The translations under genes were made by a program, and so were the position numbers. A stretch of 64,000 nt of DNA from contig NC_022663.1 of NCBI RefSeq assembly GCF_000157895.3, forward strand, positions 5,642,001-5,706,000, in the 5' to 3' direction. The notes below the pieces were generated by a model. It ran no database searches, was not told the DNA's origin, and saw nothing but the letters and a program-made list of their open reading frames with translations. Shown one piece after another: positions 34,010-42,405 of the stretch. The stretch's first letter is position 1. Every line of letters begins with the position of its first letter. The DNA comes from Mycobacterium kansasii ATCC 12478. GTDB lineage: Bacteria; Actinomycetota; Actinomycetes; Mycobacteriales; Mycobacteriaceae.

Positions 34010-34300
34010 ATGACCGACAACGCCAACAACGCCAACAACGCCAAGTCCTGCCATGTCGACGTGCTGATCGAGGAACGCGACGAACGAACCCGGGCCAAGG
34101 CGCGACTGGTCTGGGGAGATCACACGCTGGTCGGTGTCGGCTTGGCCCGGCTCGACCCGGCCGACGAGCCGGTGGCCGAGATCGGCGACGAACTCGCGAT
34201 CGCGCGGGCCTTGACGGATCTGGCGAATCAGCTGTTCGCGGTGACGTCGGCCGACATCCAGGCCAGCACGCACCAGCCGGTCACGGGCCTGCACCACTGA
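34010..34300 (+). CDS. DUF1876 protein (Rv2632c-like)
   Basis: A 96-residue protein of the small DUF1876 family: SCHVDVLIEERDERTRAKARL, then HTLVGVGLARLDPAD and EIGDELAIARALTDLANQL. Compact alpha/beta, cytosolic, no catalytic residues evident. The ATG at 34010 has AAGGAG; the longer frame starting at 33941 has none. It keeps the Rv2632c position next to the Rv2633c homologue. The function of the family is not established. Confidence 0.85.
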   Translation: MTDNANNANNAKSCHVDVLIEERDERTRAKARLVWGDHTLVGVGLARLDPADEPVAEIGDELAIARALTDLANQLFAVTSADIQASTHQPVTGLHH

Positions 34301-34333
34301 GTTGCCGGGCACTCACGTCCCGGCGCAACCGCC

Positions 34334-35662
34334 TTAGGGCCTGTTGACGAGGTGCTCGAGGAACCAGTCGCGCGCCAGGGTCGCCGCACGTTCCAGGGTG
34401 CCCGGTTCTTCGAAGAGGTGAGTGGCGCCGGGAACCACCGCCAGTTCGCACACGGCCGGGATCGCCGCCTGTGCCTGCCGATTCAGTTCGAGGACCAATT
34501 CGTCGCGGCCACCCACAATCAACAGGGTGGGCGTGTGTACGTCGCGAAGCGCATCGCCCGCTAGATCGGGCCGTCCGCCACGGGACACCACCGCCGCGAC
34601 CTTGACCCCCGGATGTGCGGCCGCGACCAGAGCCGCGCCGGCCCCGGTGCTGGCCCCGAAAAAACCGACCGGCAGTGAAGCGGTGTCGGGCTGGCCGGCC
34701 AGCCAGCCGGTGACGTCGACGAGTCGCCGGGCGAGCAAGCCGATGTCAAAAACGTTGGCGCGGTTGCGTTCTTCGTCGGGTGTCAGTAGGTCGAGCAGCA
34801 GGGTGGCCAGCCCGGCCCGGTTGAGGACCTCGGCGACGTATCGATTGCGCGGGCTATGTCGGCTGCTTCCGCTGCCGTGAGCGAAAACGACGACGCCGCC
34901 GGGGTGTTCGGGAATGGTCAGCTGCCCGGCCACCGACACCGGTCCGGCAGTCACCCGGACCTCCTCGTCGCGCGGTGGCGGGTCACCGGCTTCGCTGACG
35001 GCGCCGAATTCGGTGCGGGCGCGACGCAACAGCGCCACCACCTCGTCGTCGGAGGTCTGGGTGAAGTTGCGGTATCCCTGGCCGACCGCGAAGTAAGGCA
35101 CCGGTGTTTCCAGGCACACCACCTCGTCGGCGTACCCGGCGAACCGTTGGGCGATGTCCGTCGCTCCGATGGGAACGGCCAGGATCACTCGGCTCGCCCT
35201 CTGCGCACGTGCTACCTGGCAGGCGGCCTGCGCGGTGGCTCCGGTCGCGACACCGTCGTCGACGATCACCGCGATGCGCCCGTCGAGCGCAACCGGGACG
35301 TGGTCGCCGCGGAAGCGTTCCGCTCGGCGCTGCAGTTCGGCCCGCTGGGTGGTCTCCACGGCGGCTATGTCCCGGTCGGTGAGGTGCGCCTCGCGCACCA
35401 CGTCTTCGTTGATGACCCGCACATCGCCTTCCCCGATAGCGCCGAACGCGAGCTCGGAGTGCGCCGGCACGCCGAGCTTGCGCACCAAAAGCACGTCGAG
35501 GGGAGCGTGCAGCGCCCGGGCGACTTCGAAAGCCACCGGGACACCGCCTCGCGGCAGACCCAGCACCACCACGTGGTGGCCCCGTAAGAATTCCAGACGG
35601 CGCGACAATTGCCGGCCGGCGTCGACGCGATCCGTGAACTGCCTCATATTTTGAGTGTCCAT
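34334..35662 (-). CDS. Phosphoribosyltransferase fused to an alpha/beta hydrolase (Rv0571c-like)
   Basis: A 442-residue fusion, close to the length of M. tuberculosis Rv0571c, a DosR-regulon protein. The N-terminal half is a type I PRTase with the PRPP loop VIVDDGVATGATAQ. The C-terminal half is a dienelactone-hydrolase-like alpha/beta hydrolase: VVFAHGSGSSRHS, nucleophile PVGFFGASTGAGAA, acid in LIVGGRDELV, His in GATHLF. Start is taken as ATG 35662; 35647 (MRQFTDRV) is equally possible, while 35689 would overlap the promoter. Hydrolysis coupled to nucleotide salvage is conceivable but unproven. Confidence 0.85.
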   Translation of the reverse strand: MDTQNMRQFTDRVDAGRQLSRRLEFLRGHHVVVLGLPRGGVPVAFEVARALHAPLDVLLVRKLGVPAHSELAFGAIGEGDVRVINEDVVREAHLTDRDIAAVETTQRAELQRRAERFRGDHVPVALDGRIAVIVDDGVATGATAQAACQVARAQRASRVILAVPIGATDIAQRFAGYADEVVCLETPVPYFAVGQGYRNFTQTSDDEVVALLRRARTEFGAVSEAGDPPPRDEEVRVTAGPVSVAGQLTIPEHPGGVVVFAHGSGSSRHSPRNRYVAEVLNRAGLATLLLDLLTPDEERNRANVFDIGLLARRLVDVTGWLAGQPDTASLPVGFFGASTGAGAALVAAAHPGVKVAAVVSRGGRPDLAGDALRDVHTPTLLIVGGRDELVLELNRQAQAAIPAVCELAVVPGATHLFEEPGTLERAATLARDWFLEHLVNRP

Positions 35663-35974
35663 TGCATGATGGGTTGTCGGTACGGCCACAGGTCCCTAAT
35701 TGTCAGGTTTGTTCTGCAATCCTTGGCGCGGCGCCCGGCACGTGATCGATCGTCGTGGTCGTGCCGCGCCCCACGAACCCCGGACCTTCAACGGCATCAC
35801 GATCACCGCGCGGGATGCGGCCGTCCGGCCTTCGACGTCGCCCTCGCCGATGTTGGTTACCAGCGTCCTCACGAGCACAATCGCCACCGGCACCGGGCGG
35901 CGGCCGGCCTGCCGTGCCGACTGACGGTCCCCTGTGAGATTGGGGGATCCAGCCACTAAACAAACTGCGCTCGA
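35663..35974. other. Divergent intergenic region with a weak DosR-like box
   Basis: No gene is supported in these 312 bases. 35683-35696 read on the minus strand is GGGACCTGTGGCCG (9/14 to the DosR core) just upstream of the PRTase-hydrolase gene. The minus frame 35696-36505 is a shadow of the monooxygenase gene. Confidence 0.4.
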
Positions 35975-35992
35975 GTGGTCATGATGATTCAC

Positions 35993-38608
35993 ATGGCTGA
36001 TGAGCACATCTCCAACGTGGATGTTGTTGTGGTGGGCGCCGGCTTCGCCGGTCTGTACGCCGCGTACCGTCTTCGGCTCGCGGGTCAATCGATGCGCATA
36101 TTCGAGGCGGGCGACGACCTCGGCGGCACCTGGTACTGGAACCGCTATCCCGGCGCGCGGGTCGACATCCCCAGTGTCGACTACATGTTCAGCTTCGACG
36201 CGGACTGGTCGAAAGACTGGCAGTGGTCGGAGAAGTACGCCACCCAGCCCGAGATCCTGCGCTATCTGAACCACGTCGCCGACAAGCACGACCTTCGTCG
36301 CGACATGCAGTTCGGTACCCGGGTCACGCAGGCGCATTGGGACGACACGTTGTCCGGCTACCGCGTGCGCACCGATCGCGGCGACGAGATCGGCTGCCAC
36401 TACCTCGTGATGGCGACGGGCTGTTTGTCGGTACCCAAGGATCTCGACATCCCCGGCGTCGAAAACTTCACCGGAGAGCTGTATTTCACCAGTAGCTGGC
36501 CGCATGAGCCCGTCGACTTCACCGGCAAGCGCGTCGGTGTCGTCGGCACCGGGTCATCGGGAATCCAATCGATCCCGTTGATCGCGGCGCAGGCAGCGCA
36601 GCTGGTGGTCTTCCAGCGCACGCCCTGCTTTTCGATCCCCGCGCACAATGGCCCGATCGCCCCGGACAAGCTCGCCCAGCTGGTCGACGATTCGGCCTAC
36701 CGGCAGGCGGCGAAATACTCCTTCGGAGGAGTGCCGTTGGAGCGCACCAGCACCCCGGCGTTCTCGGTGTCCGCCGACGAACGCCGGCAGCGCTACGAAC
36801 GCGCCTGGCAGCGCGGCGAACTGTTGGAAGTACTGAATCTCTATACCGATGTCATGAGTAATACGTTGGCCAACAACGACTTTGCCGAGTTCATCCGCGG
36901 CAAGATTCGCAGTATCGTTCGTGACCCCCAGACGGCCGAGGCGCTGTGTCCCACGACCTATCCCGTCGGCGCGAAACGGCTCTGCCTGGACACCAACTAC
37001 TACGCGACGTTCAACCTGCCCCACGTGCGGCTGGTGAATCTGCAAGACCAGCCGTTGGTAAGCGTCACCGAGACCGGAATCGCCACGGCCGGTGAATCTT
37101 TCGAGTTCGACACGATCGTGTTCGCCACCGGCTTCGACGCAATTACGGGCGCGGTGGCGGCGGTCGACATCGTCGGCCGGGACGGACTCGCGCTGAAGGA
37201 CAAATGGCGGCACGGTCCGTCCACCTACCTCGGCCTGATGACCGAGGGGTTCCCCAACCTCTTTCTCATCGCGGGCCCACACAGCCCCTCGGTGCTCTCG
37301 AACATGGCCGTGTCGATCGAGCAACACCTCGATTTCGTTGCCGACGCTTTGACGTATCTGCGCGCCCACGGCTTCGACCAGATCGAACCCACCAAGCTCG
37401 CCGAAGCCGGCTGGATGCGGCACGTCGATGATGCGGCATCGATAACCCTTTTCCCACAAGCTAATTCGTGGTATGTCGGCGCCAACATACCGGGCAAGCC
37501 GCGCACCTTCATGGCCTACGCCGCCGGCGTCGACTTCTACCGGATGGCGTGCGACGAGGTGGCGGCCCGCGAATACCTGGGGTTCGCGTTGTCCGGGCCT
37601 GGCGGTGCGCACTGCAACGACGGGGTGATTCGCCGCCTGCAACCCGACGTGCAGATGGTCCTCGAGCAGATGGCGCTGCTTGACCTGCCACCCATGGAGT
37701 CATTGCCGCCCGAACAGGCGCGCGCGCTGATGAACGAAATGAACGTGGCACGTCCATGGGGCCCAGACGTGGGCGAAATCGTGGACGGATCCTTGCCCGG
37801 TGCTGCCGGCGACTTGGCCTACCGCCTGTATCGGCCGGCGAGTCCGGGGCCAAACCTCCTACATCCCTTAGTCGTCTATTTCCACGGCGGCGGTTGGGTT
37901 CTCGGCGACCAGACTTCCGATGATCCGTTGTGCCGAGATCTCTGCGTGCGCAGCGACACGCTCATCGTGTCGGTGAACTACCGGCACGCGCCCGAGCACC
38001 GCTTCCCCGCCGCGCTGGACGACGGCTGGGCGGCCGTGCGGTGGGTTGCCGAGCATGCCGAAGAGCTCGGTGGCATTCCGGGACGACTCGCGGTGTGCGG
38101 GTGGAGTGCCGGTGCCGGCATCGCCGCCGTGATCTGCCAATTGGCCAGGGACACCGGCTGGCCGGCGATTGTCGGCCAGGCGTTGATCACGCCTGTCGTT
38201 GATACCGATCAGGCCCGACGCTCGTATTTCGACAATGCCGATGGCTACGGGCTTACTGCCCCGTTGATGCGTTGGTTCTTCGACCACTATGCCGATCCGG
38301 AAGTGCGGGATGACCCGAGGATCGCCCCGCTGCGTGCGCCGGATCTGTCGGGTCTGCCCCCCGCGATCGTCGTCTCAGCAGAGTTCGACCCGCTGCGCGA
38401 TGAAGGCGACGCGTACGCCGAAGCGCTTGCGGCAGCAGAGGTTCCCGTCCGGCATGTGCGGGCTCGAGGACACACGCACCTGTCGTTGTCCATGGTGGAC
38501 GTGGTCGTCTCCGGAGCCCCGATTCGTGCCCAGATCGCCGACGCGTTACGGGGGTTCTTCGCGACCGACGCCGCGACGACAGTCAAGCCTGCCGGGCGGT
38601 TTAACTGA
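35993..38608 (+). CDS. Baeyer-Villiger-type flavin monooxygenase fused to an alpha/beta esterase
   Basis: An 871-residue two-enzyme fusion. Residues 1-535 are a class B flavoprotein: FAD site VVVVGAGFAGLYAAY (residues 11-25), GGTWYWNRYPGARVD, NADPH site VGVVGTGSSGIQ. The BVMO fingerprint F-x-G-x3-H-x3-W-P appears as FTGELYFTSSWP (from Phe159), so the His is Phe. Residues about 570-871 are a hormone-sensitive-lipase-type esterase: HGGGW (His631), GWSAG with catalytic Ser (about 704), Asp in EFDPLRDEGD and His in RGHTHLS. A ketone would be turned into an ester and cleaved by the same chain. The start is uncertain; 35975 and 35981 are in frame. Confidence 0.87.
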   Translation: MADEHISNVDVVVVGAGFAGLYAAYRLRLAGQSMRIFEAGDDLGGTWYWNRYPGARVDIPSVDYMFSFDADWSKDWQWSEKYATQPEILRYLNHVADKHDLRRDMQFGTRVTQAHWDDTLSGYRVRTDRGDEIGCHYLVMATGCLSVPKDLDIPGVENFTGELYFTSSWPHEPVDFTGKRVGVVGTGSSGIQSIPLIAAQAAQLVVFQRTPCFSIPAHNGPIAPDKLAQLVDDSAYRQAAKYSFGGVPLERTSTPAFSVSADERRQRYERAWQRGELLEVLNLYTDVMSNTLANNDFAEFIRGKIRSIVRDPQTAEALCPTTYPVGAKRLCLDTNYYATFNLPHVRLVNLQDQPLVSVTETGIATAGESFEFDTIVFATGFDAITGAVAAVDIVGRDGLALKDKWRHGPSTYLGLMTEGFPNLFLIAGPHSPSVLSNMAVSIEQHLDFVADALTYLRAHGFDQIEPTKLAEAGWMRHVDDAASITLFPQANSWYVGANIPGKPRTFMAYAAGVDFYRMACDEVAAREYLGFALSGPGGAHCNDGVIRRLQPDVQMVLEQMALLDLPPMESLPPEQARALMNEMNVARPWGPDVGEIVDGSLPGAAGDLAYRLYRPASPGPNLLHPLVVYFHGGGWVLGDQTSDDPLCRDLCVRSDTLIVSVNYRHAPEHRFPAALDDGWAAVRWVAEHAEELGGIPGRLAVCGWSAGAGIAAVICQLARDTGWPAIVGQALITPVVDTDQARRSYFDNADGYGLTAPLMRWFFDHYADPEVRDDPRIAPLRAPDLSGLPPAIVVSAEFDPLRDEGDAYAEALAAAEVPVRHVRARGHTHLSLSMVDVVVSGAPIRAQIADALRGFFATDAATTVKPAGRFN

Positions 38609-38624
38609 ACGCGGCCAGCGCCCC

Positions 38625-39749
38625 CTACGAACTCTGCCCGGCGAGCCTGTCGGTCGCGGCATATCGGAGCAGCGCGCCCACACCGTCGGCGGGAGTCAGC
38701 CGGTCGTCGGCGCGCACCAGCGACGCGTCAACCGCGATCGCGGCAAACGGCAATGCCTCGTCTGCCCGAACCACCCGGGCCACCGGCTCACCCAGCTCGG
38801 ACAACGCGTCGGCATCGGGAGCGACCGTCGTCCGCGCCGCGCCGGTAACCACTGTGGTGTCGCCCAGTCCGCCGATGATCAGCGTGTCGACGTCGCCGTC
38901 ACGCAGCGCTGCGCACACCGCGGCCACCCCTTCGGCGGCCAGCCCCGAACCACGTCCCAGCTGCGCCTGGAAACGTTCCGCAATGTCGGCCAGCTCGGCG
39001 GATCGCCGCCGGGCGAACTCCGCTGCCGTTAAGTCGCGGATCTCGTCCTCGCTGATGCCGCTGGTGCGGGCTCCGGCATGCAATTGGGACACCCGCCGCG
39101 CCACCCGCTGCGGCAATGCCGAAACCAGGTCGGAGCGCGAACGGACCTCGCCGCAGACGAACACCACCTCCGGGTCGGTTTCGTCGACGAGCCGGGTGAG
39201 GTGGTCGGCGACGGCGCGGTAGTTCATCCGGATGGCTTCCTCGGTCGTGTGCTGCAGATCGCCGTAGCCGTTCCAGCCCGCGGTGACCGGCTTGTGGACC
39301 GGGTAGCCGCCGCCGTCGATGCTGGTGGAACTGAAGGTGTCGCCGCGGTACAGCCGGACGTCGGCCCCGGTGTGGTCCACCGCGGCGAACACGTATGTGG
39401 GCCGCAGCATTTCGCGGTCGATCAACGGCACCAGATAGGGGTAATCGGACAGGCGGACCACCGTCATGGGCGGCGGGCTGAGGAGTTGCTCGTTGACCAG
39501 CACCTGGTCGCTGGTCGCGATGACCGCGCGGCCGCGCCGGCCCACGGCCGGTCGATGGTTGAGCACCGCGTCTTCGAGCTTGCCGACGAGTTCCGCGGCT
39601 GCCCCCAACTCCTCGAGATGCCGACGGATATCCCGCCATTTCGCCTCGAGTTGCCCGGCGGCATCGGCGGTGTCGTGAGAATCGTCGAAATATACCGAGG
39701 CGACCGGACCTTCGGCGTTTACCAGCCATCGGAGGCGTTCTGATCGCAT
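38625..39749 (-). CDS. Rv2629-like dormancy protein (eRF1/Vms1-like fold)
   Basis: A 374-residue protein, equal in length to M. tuberculosis Rv2629, a DosR-regulon member, and starting MRSERLRWLVNAEGPVASVYFDD like it. The segment HKPVTAGWNGYGDLQHTTEEA and later GVAAVCAALRDGDVDTLIIGG resemble the baeRF/peptide-release-factor fold, suggesting ribosome or tRNA hydrolysis in stress; this is inference. It lies 57 bases downstream of the FadD gene on the same strand, probably co-transcribed. ATG 39749 is preferred to 39755 because it matches the homologue's start. Confidence 0.88.
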   Translation of the reverse strand: MRSERLRWLVNAEGPVASVYFDDSHDTADAAGQLEAKWRDIRRHLEELGAAAELVGKLEDAVLNHRPAVGRRGRAVIATSDQVLVNEQLLSPPPMTVVRLSDYPYLVPLIDREMLRPTYVFAAVDHTGADVRLYRGDTFSSTSIDGGGYPVHKPVTAGWNGYGDLQHTTEEAIRMNYRAVADHLTRLVDETDPEVVFVCGEVRSRSDLVSALPQRVARRVSQLHAGARTSGISEDEIRDLTAAEFARRRSAELADIAERFQAQLGRGSGLAAEGVAAVCAALRDGDVDTLIIGGLGDTTVVTGAARTTVAPDADALSELGEPVARVVRADEALPFAAIAVDASLVRADDRLTPADGVGALLRYAATDRLAGQSS

Positions 39750-39806
39750 GCCCACCTTCTCCGCTATGTCGTCGTGATGCTTGCCTGCAGGTTGCCGATG
39801 CGGCGA

Positions 39807-41648
39807 TCAGTCTTGGTACAGAGCCGCTATCTGGTCGGCGGACTTGTCGACGACCACCTTGCGACGCAGCTTCATGCTCGGCGTCAGGTCGCCGGATTCG
39901 ATGGAGAGCTCGCGATCAAGGATGGTGAATTTCTTGATCTGCTCCCAGCGATTCAGTTCCGAGTTGAGCATGTCGATGTATCCCGCTATCAGCGTGCGCG
40001 TTCGGTCGTCGCCGGCGATTTCGGCGAATGATCGGCCGGCCAAACCATGTTTGGCCGCCCAGTCGGTGATCGCCTCGCGGTCCAGGCTGACCAGTGCCAC
40101 GCAGTAGGGCTTGGCTTCGCCGATGACGATGAGTTCGCCCACATACGGGCACAGACCCTTGAACCGCACCTCGATCGCCGAAGGTGCCACATATTTGCCC
40201 TGGGAGGTCTTGAACATGTCCTTCTTGCGGTCGGTGATCCGCAAGTAGCCGTCGGCGTCGACCTCACCGATGTCGCCGGTGTGGAACCACCCGTCCTGGT
40301 CGAGTGCCTCGGTGGTGGCGTCGGGCAAATCGTGGTACGAGGTCATCAAACCGGGCCCCCTGAGCAGGATTTCGCCGTCGCCGGCGATCTTGACCTCGGT
40401 GGCGGGGAACGGCCAGCCCACCGTGCCGAACCGATACGCGTGCGGGCGGTTGATGAACGACGCCGCAGCGGTCTCGGTCAGCCCGTACCCCTCGAGGACG
40501 GTGATGCCGATCGCGTCGAACCACTGCGCGACATTGCGGTCCAGGGCGGCGGCGGCGGACACGAAAAACCGGATCCGGCCGCCGAAACGCTCGCGGATGG
40601 TCGAGAACACCAGCCGGTCGGCCAGTTTGTATGCCAGTGCCGCGGCCCGCGACGGTTTCCGGCCCGCTTGCCTGGCCGCCGACACCCTCAACCCGACCCT
40701 CATCGACCAGCCGAAAACCGTTCTCTTGAACCGGCTTTGCTCGGCGACCATCTGCTCGATGCGGGCATGGGCTTTTTCGAAGATCCGGGGTGCGGCCCCC
40801 ATGACGGTGGGATGCAGCACGGCGAGATTGTCGACGATCTTTTCGACGCGCCCGTCGATGGCGGTGGTGAACCCGATCGACAGCGGCAGCGCCAGCATCA
40901 CTTTGCCGAAGGCGTGGGCCAGCGGCAGCCACAGGAAGTTCAGGTCGTCGGGGCCGAGCACGTTGAGGGCGTCGATGGCCGCGGCGGTGTACGTCCAGGC
41001 CCCGTGGGTCAGCCGCACCCCCTTAGGCCGCCCGGTGGTGCCCGAGGTGTAGATCAGGCTGGCAAGCTGGTCGGGACCGACGGCTGCCACCCGCTCCTCG
41101 ACGGCGCTGGGGGAGTCGGCCAGCAGTTGCTTACCCAGCTGCTCCAGGTCGGCCAGGGTGATCACCCAGTCCCCGTCACCGTTGCCGTCGATGATCACGA
41201 CCTTGCTCACCGCAGGCAGTTCGGCGCGGTGCGCGAGCAACTTGTCGACCTGCTTTTGGTCCTCGGCGACCACGATCCGGCTGCCGGAATTGGCGACGAT
41301 GTAGGCGACGTCGGGGGCGATGGTCGTCGGGTAGACGGTGGTGGTTGCGGCGCCGGCACACATCACCGCGAAGTCGGTGAGCACCCACTCGTATCGGGTC
41401 GAGCTGGCAAGTGCGACCCGGTCCTCGGCGGCAATCCCGAGCGAGATCAGCCCCGCGGCGAGGTGGTGCACGCGCTCACCGACCTGCTCCCAGGTGACGC
41501 TCTCCCAGCCGTGATCGTGTGGATAGCGGAAGGCCTCCGCGTGGGGCGTGGCGGCCACCCGGTCGAGGAACATCCTCGCCACCGACGCCGGCCGGCTCTC
41601 GATCTTGGAGAAATCGGGCCTCTCCAGTGAGGCGAGTGCGGTATTCAT
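39807..41648 (-). CDS. Long-chain acyl-CoA synthetase (FadD15-like)
   Basis: A 613-residue AMP-forming long-chain ligase: YTSGTTGRPKGVRLTH, the A5 region GYGLTETAAA, HTGDIGEVDADGYLRITDRKKDMFKTS and a C-terminal SMKLRRKVV Lys region. The sequence looks like the FadD15/FAA1 group that activates free C16-C18 acids for beta-oxidation or TAG. Its C-terminal catalytic Lys is the type of site acetylated by cAMP-dependent PatA, encoded nearby (42402). Two DosR-like boxes lie 135-170 bases upstream. It is probably the first gene of a pair with the Rv2629 homologue. Confidence 0.88.
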   Translation of the reverse strand: MNTALASLERPDFSKIESRPASVARMFLDRVAATPHAEAFRYPHDHGWESVTWEQVGERVHHLAAGLISLGIAAEDRVALASSTRYEWVLTDFAVMCAGAATTTVYPTTIAPDVAYIVANSGSRIVVAEDQKQVDKLLAHRAELPAVSKVVIIDGNGDGDWVITLADLEQLGKQLLADSPSAVEERVAAVGPDQLASLIYTSGTTGRPKGVRLTHGAWTYTAAAIDALNVLGPDDLNFLWLPLAHAFGKVMLALPLSIGFTTAIDGRVEKIVDNLAVLHPTVMGAAPRIFEKAHARIEQMVAEQSRFKRTVFGWSMRVGLRVSAARQAGRKPSRAAALAYKLADRLVFSTIRERFGGRIRFFVSAAAALDRNVAQWFDAIGITVLEGYGLTETAAASFINRPHAYRFGTVGWPFPATEVKIAGDGEILLRGPGLMTSYHDLPDATTEALDQDGWFHTGDIGEVDADGYLRITDRKKDMFKTSQGKYVAPSAIEVRFKGLCPYVGELIVIGEAKPYCVALVSLDREAITDWAAKHGLAGRSFAEIAGDDRTRTLIAGYIDMLNSELNRWEQIKKFTILDRELSIESGDLTPSMKLRRKVVVDKSADQIAALYQD

Positions 41649-41782
41649 GACTCAAATCCCTTCTCGCCCAACGGAATCAATAGTGATTGGTTAGCGAAGT
41701 GGTGCATGACGATCTCTTCTGTTGCGCGCTTCTGTTGCGCCTTGACACATCCGATGCTTGTGCGGTTGCCGGGGCAGGTATA

Positions 41783-41817
41783 GGGACCAAAGTCATCCAG
41801 GCAGCGGCAATCGTCCC
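41783..41817 (-). promoter_or_regulatory. Tandem DosR-like boxes before fadD
   Basis: 41783-41796 GGGACCAAAGTCAT (11/14) and, on the minus strand, 41804-41817 GGGACGATTGCCGC (10/14), offset by 21 bases (two helical turns). Confidence 0.6.
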
Positions 41818-41839
41818 TTCGGGAGTCAGCGGGCCGGGT

Positions 41840-42088
41840 TCAGGCCGCGATGCTCACCTGAATGGACAGGCATTCGCCGATGGCATAGGCAGTCGGCCAG
41901 TCACCGGTACGCACCGCGCACGCCAGGTCGTCGACCAATGGCGTTTGGACGCCCAATTCCGACAGCCAGCTCGCCACCGTCGCCGTGATCTCGTTCGCGG
42001 TTACCCGGGCGGTACGTCCGTCGTGCAGGCGGTCGGTCACCTGATAGATCGTCGTGACCTTGTGATGCCGCCAGATCGCTGCGTTCAT
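41840..42088 (-). CDS. Small conserved-looking protein (82 aa)
   Basis: An 82-residue protein starting M-N-A-A-I-W-R-H-H-K with GGGAGA before the ATG. It is compact alpha/beta (TTIYQVTDRLHDGRTARVT, then ITATVASWLSELGVQTPLVDDLACAVR) and has no motif known to me. It lies between a tandem DosR-like site on its 3' side and a weaker site (GGGACTT half-site at 42214-42220, minus strand) on its 5' side, so it may be dormancy-induced. Coding sense is supported by codon use and the ribosome site. Confidence 0.6.
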   Translation of the reverse strand: MNAAIWRHHKVTTIYQVTDRLHDGRTARVTANEITATVASWLSELGVQTPLVDDLACAVRTGDWPTAYAIGECLSIQVSIAA

Positions 42089-42276
42089 CGTGGTCTCCCG
42101 GTTCTCCCGAGTTGGTCAGCTCGTAAGTATCGATCTGACCATGCGCGCCTCCCCGGCCCTAGAGGCCAAGAGCACCGTTGCCGGTGTGCTTTGGTCGTTG
42201 TCCGGACCCGCCGAAGTCCCCCGCGGAAGGGTCTTTCGGCCCAGGCCATCGCTGGGCCGGGCGAGTAGCGTACTTC

Positions 42277-42321
42277 GATGTTGGGGATGTGGAGGATGCG
42301 GAGGATGTTGAGGATGTCGGC
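42277..42321 (+). repeat. Five imperfect 9-base tandem repeats upstream of the acetyltransferase
   Basis: GATGTTGGG, GATGTGGAG, GATGCGGAG, GATGTTGAG, GATGTCGGC follow one another without gaps, 80-125 bases before the acetyltransferase GTG. Three-base periodicity would let them be translated as an Asp-Val/Ala-Glu repeat. Confidence 0.8.
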
Positions 42322-42330
42322 AACCGAGGA

Positions 42331-42405
42331 ATGAGCGAAATGACCGCCGTAGCAACCGATTACCGCGTAGCAGCGCCGGTCGCGTTGGTGGGTGGGCCGG
42401 GGTGA
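42331..42405 (+). CDS. Possible 24-residue leader peptide
   Basis: ATG 42331, close behind GAGGA, opens a 24-codon frame (MSEMTAVATDYRVAAPVALV...) whose TGA overlaps the GTG of the acetyltransferase (GTGA). It could be a translated leader that couples ribosomes to the next gene, or the tail of a longer frame through the 9-base repeats. Too short to judge by sequence. Confidence 0.35.
   Translation: MSEMTAVATDYRVAAPVALVGGPG

Noticed and set aside
35696..36505. 269-codon minus-strand frame
   Set aside because: Antisense to the monooxygenase FAD domain.
42207..42220. DosR box before the acetyltransferase/82-aa gene
   Set aside because: Only the GGGACTT half-site is good (8/14), so it is not listed as a separate site.
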